Assembly: GCF_014839835.1 (NCBI RefSeq)
Contig: NC_071624.1
Coordinates: forward strand, 22,079,112 to 22,143,111
Source: Dryobates pubescens
Lineage: Eukaryota; Chordata; Aves; Piciformes; Picidae
Reading direction: 5' to 3'
Length of the DNA stretch: 64,000 nt
The notes under the pieces were generated by a model, which saw only the letters and a list, made by a program, of their open reading frames with translations, was not told the DNA's origin and made no database searches. The position numbers and the translations under genes are program-made. Below, piece after piece: positions 55,078-64,000 of this stretch (position 1 is its first letter; each line of letters begins with the position of its first letter).

Positions 55078-55600
55078 GAGGAGCAAGAGGTGCTTTGGGT
55101 GCAGGAGATGCTTTAGGGATCTGGAGGTGAGTTGGAGAAGGAGGAGGTGCTTTGGGTGGAGAAGGTGATTTGGAGGAGCAGGAGGTGCTTTGGGTGCAGA
55201 AGGTGATTTGGGTGCTGGAGATGCTTTACGGGACTGGAGGTGATTTGGAGGAGCAGGAGGTGCTTTGGGTGCAGAAGGTGATTTGGGTGCTGGAGATGCT
55301 TTACGGGACTGGAGGTGATTTGGAGGAGCAGGAGGTGCTTTGGGGGCAGGAGGTGATTTGGAGGAGCAGGAGGTGCTTTGGGGACTGGAGGTGATTTGGA
55401 GGAGCAGGAGGTGCTTTTGGTGCTGGAGGTGATTTGGAGGAGCAGGAGGTGCTTTTGGTGCTGGAGATGCTTTAGGGGACTGAAGGTGATTTAAGGGAAC
55501 AGGAAGTGCTTTGGGTGCAAGGAGGTGCTTTGGGTGCAGCAGATGCTTTAGGGGACTGGAGGTGATGTAGAGGAACTGTTCCGATTTAGGAACGGGAGGT
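55078..55600 (+). repeat. minisatellite upstream of RAD51D
   Basis: Imperfect tandem units built from GGAGGTGCTTTGGGTGCAG and GGTGATTTGGAGGAGCA, with a higher-order repeat of about 69 bp at 55,190-55,340. Long frames across it (both strands) are repeat artefacts. Confidence 0.9.
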
Positions 55601-55963
55601 GCTTTGGGGGCAGGAGGTGGTGATCTGGGGGGAGGTGCTTGGAGGAGCAGGGGTGGTGGGGAGCTCATGCAGGGGCTCGCTGGGTTGTGTGCCCCCGGGC
55701 TCTGCTGAAGGTGGCTGCGGAGGGGCTGTGCTGTAGGGGGAGATGCTGGCTGAGCCTGGCAGTGCCCGGCTGGCTGTGGGGATCAGGGTTGTTGGGCCCC
55801 AAAGGAGGTTGGATGCTGCCCATAGCCACCTACCCAGCACAGCCTGCACAGCATCTCCCCAGTGTGGGCACCTCCACAGTGCCAAATCCTCTGTCCCATC
55901 TCCTCTGCAGGTCCCTTCCCTTCTTCTGGCCCCCTGGTGCTCCGTCCTGGGGTGGCTGAGGAC

Positions 55964-58900
55964 ATGGTGGTCCTGCGGGCTGGGCTCTGCCCAGGTCTCA
56001 CTGAAGAGATGATCCAGCTCCTCAGGGCAGGTGGCATCAGGACAGGTAATGGGGGCTGGGGAGTGTCATAGAGTCACAGACTGGTTGTGGTGGGAAGGGA
56101 CCTTTAGAGACCATCTAGTCCATCCTCCCTGTAGTCAGCAGAGACATCTGCAGCTAGAGCAGGTTGCTCAGAGCCTCAGATGACCTGAGCTGGAATGGGT
56201 TGAGGGATGGGGCACCTCTCACCTGGGCAACATGGCCCAGGGTCTCCCTACTCTCCAGTCTGAATCTCCCTCTTTTGGTTTAAGTGATCATCATTTGTCC
56301 TGGTACAGCAACACCCAAAGTCTATTCCCTGCTTTCTTAAGAGGCTTTCATCTTGGGCTGGGGAATGCCATCCCCTGCACATTTCAGGTGGCATTGTGCT
56401 GTCCTTCCCTGCAGGACCCATCTGCCAGGCTTTGGGGAGGTCTGGGCTGAGGGGTACCCCCTGGAAAACATCTCCTACCTCTGTGGCTTTGCCTTGCAGC
56501 CCAGGAGCTGCAGTGGAGATTTTTCCTGGAGGCCCACAGAGAAAAGGAGAGTGGGCACAGGATGTCTGCCATGGGCTCCCTGGGCACTGGCAGCAGGAGC
56601 CTGGGGGGCTGCAGCTCCAGGCCCTGTGCCTGCATCATCCCACATCCTGAAAGGGTATTGTTGCTTTATCCCTACTGCATCCTCCTTGCTGGATGGCTTC
56701 TGGCCCTACTGGGTGGATATGAAGAGTGAGGACTCCTTAGGAGCTGGAGAGTAGTTAGGACATGACAGAGGTCTCTGCAGAGGCTCTTTGAGAGACAATC
56801 AGTTATGGCATTTAGAAGGTATTTTGGGGGAGTTTGTGTGGTTTTCACTGGGCAGGGCCAGTGGGGATGGGGAAATCTTCAGGTGGATCTTCCCTTGCTC
56901 TGAGAAACTGGTCTGGAGCTGAGAGAAACACCATTTTATTCTTGCTAAATGTGACCTGTGAGATCCTGTGGTGCTGCAGCCATAGGTGTTGAAGTCCTTG
57001 TTCTCCCTGTAAGAAGTGCTTGTTACCATTATTTATGTCAACCTACACATCTATCCAAAACCCACAGAACTTGGAGTTGTTCCTGGGAGCAGAGGTGGGG
57101 CCACTAGTTCTCATTTCCACGGCTTTGCTCATCCACTGAAGTGTTGGCAGGGTTTTGTCTATTGCTGCTCATCTCTTTGGGGTTCAAGTTTGGCTTCCAG
57201 CTTCTTGTGCCTCATGTTATTTGCAGTGGTGGACTTTGTGTCATCAGACCTGGAGGATGTTGCCCAGAAGTGTTCCTTGTCTTACAAGGTAAAGGATGAC
57301 TCCTAAATCCTGGCACATTAACCAGGGAGCTCAGAGCTGCTGAGCTCACAGCTTGGGTGGCCTTGCCTTGGGGGGGATGGTTTTGCCTCTGGGCTTCCTC
57401 AGTCCTCTTTCCAGCCACCTCTCTGCCCACCAGGCACTGGTTGCAGTGAGACGTGTGCTCCTGGCCCAGTTCTCTGCCTTCCCTGCCAACGGAGCAGACC
57501 TCTATGAGGAGCTCAAGAGCTCCACAGCCATCCTGCCCACTGGGAGCACAAGGTGAGTACATCACCTGGTGGGCCAGGAGGTCTGCCCAGGGCTGGGCTT
57601 GCTGCAAAAGGCTGCCCAGCATGAGCTTTGAGTTTCAGTGTGGTGATGCCCTGAGCTGGCTCAGTGGTGTCCAAACCTTCCCCAGCAGCTGTTTTAAGGC
57701 AAAGAGCCTGGCTTTGCCTTCTGTAAGCAAGAGGTGACTGCTCTTCATGTCCTGTGCTGTGAGGCCAGCTGGTCTGTGTCCTTTGAGGGGCTGACATTGA
57801 CACTGTCCTCATGAGAGCCTGCACACCTTTTGGGAAGTGGTTGTGTGTCTCACTTCTAGACTAGACAACATTCAGCCTTTCCCTTGAGGAGTCTAGAGGA
57901 GAGAATTAGAGAGTGTTAGAGGTTGCAATGGACCTCTAGAGATCATCTAGTCCAGCCCCCCTGCCAAAGCAGGATCATCTAGGTCACACAGGAACACATC
58001 CAGGTGGGTTTTGAATGTCTCCAGAGAAGGAGACTCCACAGCCTCTCTGGGCAGCCTGCCTCAGGGCTTTAGCACCCTCAACTGGAAAGAAGTTTCTCCT
58101 CATGTTGAGGTGGAAATTCTTGTGTTCCAGCTTGTGCCCATTGTCCCTTGTCCTGTCACTGGGAACTACCAAAAAGAGCCTGGCCCCTTCATCTTGACAC
58201 CCACCCCTCAGATATTTGTAGGAGGTTCTGGGTTTGGGAGGGCTGTTGAGTGGTGGTGGTCCAAACGGTCTCGAGCAGGCACGGAAGTGAGTTACTCTGT
58301 GGCATGTCCTTGTCTCTCCTTTTCCCCTGTCTCCTTGCTGGGTTGTTGCAGTTCCTATACAGGGAAACTCTGGGTGTTCCAACCTGCTCCCATGACCACA
58401 GCTCTTCTCCAGATCAGGTCTGTCCTCCTGCAGCTCCTGTGCTGCAGATCTGCTGCCGCCCACAATGTGCGGATGTGGGGAAGGAGGAGAGGCTGAGGCA
58501 GCTGTCCGCATTTGGGAAGGGTAGGGACAGCTATCTGGGGCCTGCTGCTTCCTGATGCCCCTGCCTCTCTGGCTGAGGGGGTGTTGATGATCCCACCTTG
58601 TGTTCAACCTGTAGCCTGGACCAGCTGCTGGACTCTGGGCTGTACACAGGGGAAGTGACAGAGCTCATGGGAGCGCCGGGCAGCGGGAAGACGCAGGTGA
58701 GTGGGAGGGAGGAGAGGGGAGAGGCCAGGCAGGGGGAAGATGATGCTTGCAGGTGTGTGAAGCAGGAGTGCTGTCTGACCCCCATTCCCTGCTTCTCCAG
58801 GTGTGTCTGGGCATTGCAGCCAGCGTGTCCCTGGGCCTCAAGCAGCACCTCCTGTTTCTGGACTCCACAGGGGGCTTCACCGCCTCCCGCCTCTGCCAGA

Positions 58901-61900
58901 TGCTTCAAGCCCGGGCAGAGGACAAGGAAGAGCAGGCAAGTTCCCCTGCATCTGCTCCTTCCACTGCACTAGCACTGCTTGGCTCTTGCCCAGAGGCAAC
59001 CTCCAGAGATGGTTTGGCTGTCCCGGTCTGCCTTTGCCCACGTGGGCATTTTGTGTCCGGACTCTCTGTGGCTGGGTGGGTGCTGTGCTGAGGGACAGCC
59101 CCTGGGAGCAGGCTTGCTGTGGCTGCTCACACTTCCTCAACTCAGCCTGTGTTGCTTCTTCCATCAGCGCAATGGGACAGGAATGGTCAGGGGGTGGGGG
59201 CAAATGAGGAAGAAATAAGGGTCCCTGGCTCCTGGTACAATCGCTGGGGGAGGCTGAGCAGGAGGAGCCTGCTGGGTCCTGGAAGGGGTGAGGCTGTTGC
59301 TGATGCCACTTTGTGCTGCAGCTGGAGGCTCTGCAGCGGGTCCAGGTTGTTCGTGTGTTTGACATCTATGAAATGCTGAGAGCCTTGCAGGAGCTGCGGG
59401 ATCGTCTCTCCCAGCAGGTAGGAGGAAGGGGCTGGGTCCCTCTCCCTTCCCCAGAGCTCCACCGAGGGAGCACGGTGGCACCAGATCCCCCTCTGCTGGG
59501 CGTGTTTCAGCCTCTGTGCAGCGCCTGACCTGCAGAACCGCAGGGTCTGTTGCTCCACGTGGCACTCGGTGCCTCCTTTCAGGTGGTGAGCTCCGTGGGC
59601 GCTCTCAGGCTGGTGGTGATCGACTCGGTCTCGGCGGTGATTTACCCCCTGCTGGGCGGCCGGCACTCGGAGGGTGAGCTGCTCCCTGCGGCTGCAGAGC
59701 TCCCTGCGGCTCCTCGGGAGCATCTTCCTCCCAGGCACGCTGTGCCTGGAGCCGCGGCTGGGGCAGGGTGGGTGTGGGGGTGACTGCTCCCAGCTTTTGC
59801 TCTGCAGCTGGAGAGCAGCTGGGGGGGGCTTGGAAGGGGTCTGTTTGCAGTGCTGTTGGCAGACAGTCAAGCTGGTCGTGGCCATGCATCAAGAGAAGCA
59901 TAGCCAGCAGGGCCAGGGAGGGGATTCTCCCCCCTCTAGTCTGCTCTGGTGAGACCAAACCTGGAGCTCTGTGTCCAGTTCTGGAACCTCTATTACAGGA
60001 AGGGTCTGGAGGTGCTGGAAGGTGTTCAGAGAAGGGCCACGAGGAGGAGCAGAGGGCTGGAGCTGCTCTGCTGTGAGGACAGACTGAGGGAGTTGGGGTT
60101 GTGAAGGCTGGAGAAGAAAAGGCTCTGAGGAGACCTAATTGTGGCCTTCCAGGATCTGAAGGGAGCTCCAAGAAAGCTGGGGAGGGTCTTTAGAGGGTGT
60201 CAGGGAGGGATAGGACTGGGGGGGATGGAGCAGAACTAGAAGTGGGGAGATTGAGATTGGATGTGAGGAAGAAGTTGTTCCCCATGAGGGTGGTGAGAGC
60301 CTGGCACAGGTTCCCAGGGAGGTGGTGGAAGCCTCCTGCCTGGAGGTGTTTGCAGCCAGGCTGGAGGTGGCTGTGAGCAACCTGCTGCAGTGTGAGGTGT
60401 CCCTGGCCATGGCAGGGGCTTGGAACTGGCTGAGCCTTGAGCTCCCTTCCAACCCTAACACTTCTATGATTCTATGCCAGCTCACACTGCCGGTCTGAAA
60501 CCCAGCCAGGGGACAGGAGAGGCAAGGAGCTGTTTGCCCACAGACTAAAACCACTCCTTACAGTGTCAGAGGTGCATCATGGTTGGTAGCACAGTTTGCA
60601 AAGCTTCTCTGAAACTCTTTCTGCCAGAACTCAAGTGTGAGGGGCTTTCTGCTGGCTGAGATGCCAAGGAGGCCTCTCCAACAGCTTTCAGAGGGTTTCT
60701 CATGCCTGAGTGGCAGCCAATGCTAGCACAGAAGGTCCCCTCTCAGGCATGGGCTGTAGGAAATGAGGCTGTGAGATGGAGAGATGGGTCCTGCACCTGG
60801 TAAATCAACCTGCTCAGCTTTGTCTGGAGCTCCTGGTGCTTTTTTAGGTGATTTTTTTTGATCATAGGGCTTCAAAGATGTCCATGAACACCAGGACTGG
60901 CACCAAGTCCATCAGGTCATGCAACTCTAGATGCCACTTGCCTCCAAAATGCACTTTGGGAGAGGATCCTCAAGCAAATGCTTTGTCATCATCCTCCAGG
61001 TTTGGCCATCATGATGCAGTTAGCCAGGGAGCTGAAGACACTGGCCAGGGAGTTCAGCCTTGCCATTGTGGTGAGTGTTGCCATGCCTTGTCCTTTGCTG
61101 TGGTGAGGACCTGGAGAGGCTTTGGAAGCCCTGGCAAGGGGGACCCTGCACCCAGCTAAGCAGGAGCAAGAGGCTTGTACCCCACAGTGCCCTGCTCTCT
61201 GATGTGGCTCTGCTGCTCTGCTTGTTCCAGCAAGTGTGGAGCAAGAGCAGGGCTGATCTGCTGCTTGGTTTTGTTGCTGTCCTCAGCCAATGAGGTATTC
61301 ACTTGACTGACTGAGGCAGAGTTAGGACATGGACCTGCTGAAGTAGGGCCAGAGGAGACCACAGCAATGCTGGGAGGGCTGGAAGCCAGGCTGAGAGAGT
61401 TGGGCTTGTTCAACCTGGAGAAGAAAAGGCCCCAGGGAGACCTTCTGTTGGCCTTTCAGTGCTTAAAGGAGACAATCAGAAACCTGGGGGCAGACTTTTT
61501 CTCAGGGCCCGTTGTGACAAGACAAGGGGAATGGTTTGAACTCAGAGAGGAAGATTCAGACTGAAGAGAAGGGAGAAATGTTTGACACTGAGGGTGATGA
61601 GACCCTGGCCCAGCTTGCCCAGAGCTGCCCCATGCCTGGAACCATTGCAGGTCAGGTTGCTTTGGGCTGTAAGCAGCATGCTTGTGTTGCAGCTGTCCCT
61701 GCTGACTGCAGGGGGTTGGACTGGATGACCTCTAAAGGTCCTTTCCAACCTGACCTGATCTGTGATTTAAGTACAGACAGACTCAGAGGTTGTTTGTCTT
61801 TGTTTTTCCTATAACTTCACCCATTTAAGAGCCTGACCAGCCTGCTAAGAATCCTCTTCCTTAGTTACCTTGGAGGAACCCTGGGGTGTTGCATGAAAGT

Positions 61901-62754
61901 TCTTCACAGAGAGAGTTGTTAGCCATTGGAACGTGCTGCCCAGGGAAGGTGGTGGAGTCCCCATCCCTGGAGGTGTTCAAGAGGGGATTGGATGTGGCAC
62001 TGGGAGCCATGGTTTAGTTGGCAGGAGGTGTTGGGTGACAGGTTGGACTTGGTGATCCTTGAGGTCTTTTCCAGCCGTATTGATTCTATGATTCTGTGAT
62101 CCTCCAGAGGAGTTGGGCACTGGAAGGGACCTGGCTCCAGCCTTCCCCAGCTCTTGGCCAAGTGATTGCCTTTGCTGCTGGGACCACAATAGTGTTTGAA
62201 TGGGGAAGGCCACCACAGAAAGTGGTGATCTGCTGAACCTGGCAGTGGAAGGCATCGAGACTGTCCTGCCCTTTGCTCTGATTAGGGATAAAGTGACAAG
62301 GACAAGGTGCCTGGAAGGACATGGGGAGGCTCCAAGTTAAAGCTGTTGAAGCAGGAGGCTTCAGCACCAGAAGTCACTGCCGCTTGCAGAGATAAATGCA
62401 AGCTCTTGCCTAAGTACATGTCAGGGAGAGTTGTGTGGGCTGTGTTTAGAGGCACATGCCGAGAAGGAAGGTCAGGATGGAGAAGGAAACCTTCACGGAC
62501 GTAGTGCAGTGCTGGTTGTCTGCTGGAGATCTCTGACGTTCCATTGCACCCAGTGGCACTGCTTTTCCCTGTTTGTGCTGCAGGTGACTAACCAGGTGAC
62601 AAGGGACAGCAGCAGCAATGGTCCACTGAAGCCAGCCCTTGGCCGCTCCTGGAGCTTCGTGCCCAGCACCAGGGTGCTGCTGGAGAGCAAAGAAGGCACC
62701 GGGCAGGGAGCCACCGCGCTGCGCATCGCCGCCCTGGCAAAGTCCCCCCGGCAG
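55964..62754 (+). CDS. RAD51D: RAD51D, RAD51 paralogue, all but the last exon
   Basis: Nine in-phase coding exons: 55964-56045, 57227-57288, 57434-57552, 58615-58696, 58801-58935, 59322-59417, 59583-59673, 61000-61070, 62584-62754 (909 nt, 303 codons). RAD51D is the ATPase of the BCDX2 complex (RAD51B-RAD51C-RAD51D-XRCC2), which helps load RAD51 at DNA breaks and stalled forks in the nucleus. The N-terminal domain ([29 protein letters not shown]) binds partners. Walker A GAPGSGKT puts its Lys at residue 113, the same number as in human RAD51D. Walker B is LVVID with Asp206. [13 protein letters not shown] is near the C-terminus. The donor after exon 5 is CAG|GCAAGT, a GC-AG intron (58936-59321). 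By family length about 25 more residues are due; no match is visible after 62,755, so the last exon lies past the window end. Confidence 0.95.
56068..56312 (-). mobile_element. old CR1 fragment in RAD51D intron 1
   Basis: Antisense CR1: CATAGAGTCACAGACTGGTT, then AGGGACCTTTAGAGACCATC, degraded further in. Confidence 0.7.
57912..58222 (-). mobile_element. CR1 fragment in RAD51D intron 3
   Basis: Antisense CR1: TGGACCTCTAGAGATCATCT, GGAGACTCCACAGCCTCTCT, CTTGTGCCCATTGTCCCTTG. Confidence 0.85.
59880..60475 (+). mobile_element. CR1 3' fragment in RAD51D intron 7
   Basis: Sense CR1: GCAGGGCCAGGGAGGGGATT, then GGTGGTGAGAGCCTGGCACA, tail CCAACCCTAACACTTCTATG ATTCTATG-type. Confidence 0.88.
61300..61770 (+). 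mobile_element. CR1 3' fragment in RAD51D intron 8
   Basis: Sense CR1: [39 protein letters not shown], tail GTTGGACTGGATGACCTCTA. Confidence 0.85.
61890..62105 (+). mobile_element. second CR1 3' end in RAD51D intron 8
   Basis: Sense CR1: AAAGTTCTTCACAGAGAGAG, GGAGTCCCCATCCCTGGAGG, tail GATTCTATGATTCTGTGAT. Confidence 0.9.
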
Positions 62755-62834
62755 GTGAGGCTCCCCGCGTCAGCCCCGCTGAGAACGGAGGGAAGCTCCG
62801 TTCTCCTCCTCCCCAGCTGCCCTTGGGGCTGAGG

Positions 62835-63436
62835 GAGGAAGCCAAAGGCATCCTGGCTGGGATCAGCAATGCTGTGTCCTGCAGGAGCGGGGAGGGAATT
62901 GTCCCCTTGTACTCACCTCTGGGGAGGCCACACCTGGAGTGTTGTGTCCAGTTCTGGGCACTTCAGTACAGGAGAGATGTGGAGGTGCTGGAGCCAGGGC
63001 ACAGGAGGGCAAGGAAGCTGGGAAGGGCCTGGAGAATCTGATGTAGAGAAGATGAAGGAGTTGGGGATGGTTAGTTTGAAACAGGAAGCTGAGGGGAGAC
63101 CTCACTGCTCTCTACAGCTACCCAAAAGGGCATTGTGGAGAGGCTGCTGCTGGTCTCTGCTTACAGGTAACTAGTGACAGAACAAGAGGCTTCAGACTGC
63201 ACCAGGGGAGGTTTAGACTGGACAGTAGGATGAATTTTTCCCCAGCAAGAGTGGTCAGGCACTGGAATGTGCTGCCCAGGGAGGTGGTTGAGTCACCAGT
63301 CCTGGATGTGTTTAAAGATGGTTTGGATGTGGTGCTTGGGGTTATGGTTTAGGGATGACCCTTGTAGAGAAGGGTTCTGGGTTGGACTTGGTGATCCTGA
63401 GGGTCTGTTCCAACCTGAATGTTTCTGTGATTCTTC
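62835..63436 (+). mobile_element. CR1 3' fragment in RAD51D intron 9
   Basis: Sense CR1: GGCATCCTGGCTGGGATCAG, GRPHLECCVQFWALQYRRD, tail GGTTGGACTTGGTGATCCTG. Confidence 0.88.
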
Positions 63437-64000
63437 TGGAGCCAGGGCAGGATCAGGCCTTACTGGTTGGCCCATGGCAGTGAGAGAGGAGCAGATGCAG
63501 CCTGCTTGTAAGCTATGGAGGAAAAGAGCATCTGCTGCCGACAGCCTCAGCCTGCAGTTACAGGGACACTGAATGAGTGCACTTCCTCCAGCCCAGCTCA
63601 GCCCCTTCCCACTTTCCTGATGGTGTCTGGGCAGGTGGGAGCTGGCTCTGAACCAGCAGAGGTGACTTTGGCTGGCATCCTGCCTGCACATGGGGCAGTG
63701 CCACCTGAGCCTCTGGGCTCTGAGCCTGCTCCATGTGGGTTTGGCCATGCTGGCACCCTGGGCAGGGAAGGGCATCCCTGGTGTGCTAAATAACTGTGTG
63801 TCTGGGGACAGCTGGGAGCAAGATGTCCTTCCCTTGCTAAATCCCAATCTGTTTGTATCTCTGTGCTCAGCAGACCCTGTTAAAATGAGGGCACCAGCAG
63901 CAAGAAGTTCTCAGGGGGATGTAATTGGGGATGTTTTGGCTCTGGGGCAGGTGATGGAGCCAGCTAGAGTCCCAGCAGTGTGAGGTTAAGCTCTTGTGTT
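63437..64000. other. RAD51D intron sequence, nothing recognised
   Basis: Scanned for the final RAD51D exon (a GFQEMVDIG-type stretch); none found. No other feature supported. Confidence 0.4.

Noticed and set aside
54802-55668. 288-codon minus-strand frame rich in Pro, Lys and His
   Set aside because: Spans the RAD51D upstream minisatellite and CpG block; simple-repeat protein without homology.

Overview
The window is vertebrate nuclear DNA, almost certainly from a bird. Genes are split by GT-AG introns and there are about thirty fragments of the CR1 LINE, the main avian retroposon. The gene neighbourhood is the SLFN - UNC45B - RAD51D block (human 17q12). The very heavy CR1 load would fit a woodpecker-like lineage, but that is only an inference.

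Left half (1-34,400): a tandem array of long (group III) Schlafen genes on the + strand. Copy A is cut by the window start (last two exons, 1-2665). Copy B (9134-17811) and copy C (23139-29668) each have five coding exons and open, in-phase reading frames of about 1034 and 1003 codons. They carry the SLFN core nuclease, the SWAVD motif and a C-terminal helicase-like ATPase (Walker A GLPGTGKT, Walker B IIIDEAQ). A and B, with their downstream spacers, are nearly identical at an offset of about 15.15 kb. C is more divergent, but in a mosaic way. Copy B has lost a conserved catalytic Glu, carries an in-frame 54-bp repeat array, has a 15-bp array in its promoter and took a CR1 insertion that C lacks. 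The spacer after C carries a small non-autonomous LTR retroelement with its target-site duplication, an LTR-like piece and a GC-rich minisatellite. The array ends about 460 bp from the UNC45B stop codon.

Middle (34,862-53,030, - strand): UNC45B, the muscle myosin chaperone, complete. I could place all 19 coding exons in phase (929 codons plus stop), a non-coding first exon and a TATA box. Its introns are full of CR1 fragments and hold one solo LTR.

Right (53,030-64,000): a short intergenic stretch with CR1 debris, a CpG-rich block and a minisatellite. RAD51D follows on the + strand, with nine coding exons placed (303 codons), including a GC-AG intron. The last RAD51D exon lies beyond the window.

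The three gene types do unrelated jobs: Schlafens in RNA cleavage, antiviral defence and stress; UNC45B in folding myosin; RAD51D in recombination repair. They are neighbours by conserved synteny, not as a functional unit. The novelty is in the Schlafen array: recent duplication, patchwork divergence, one copy predicted to lack nuclease activity, and a possible membrane-tailed short isoform.
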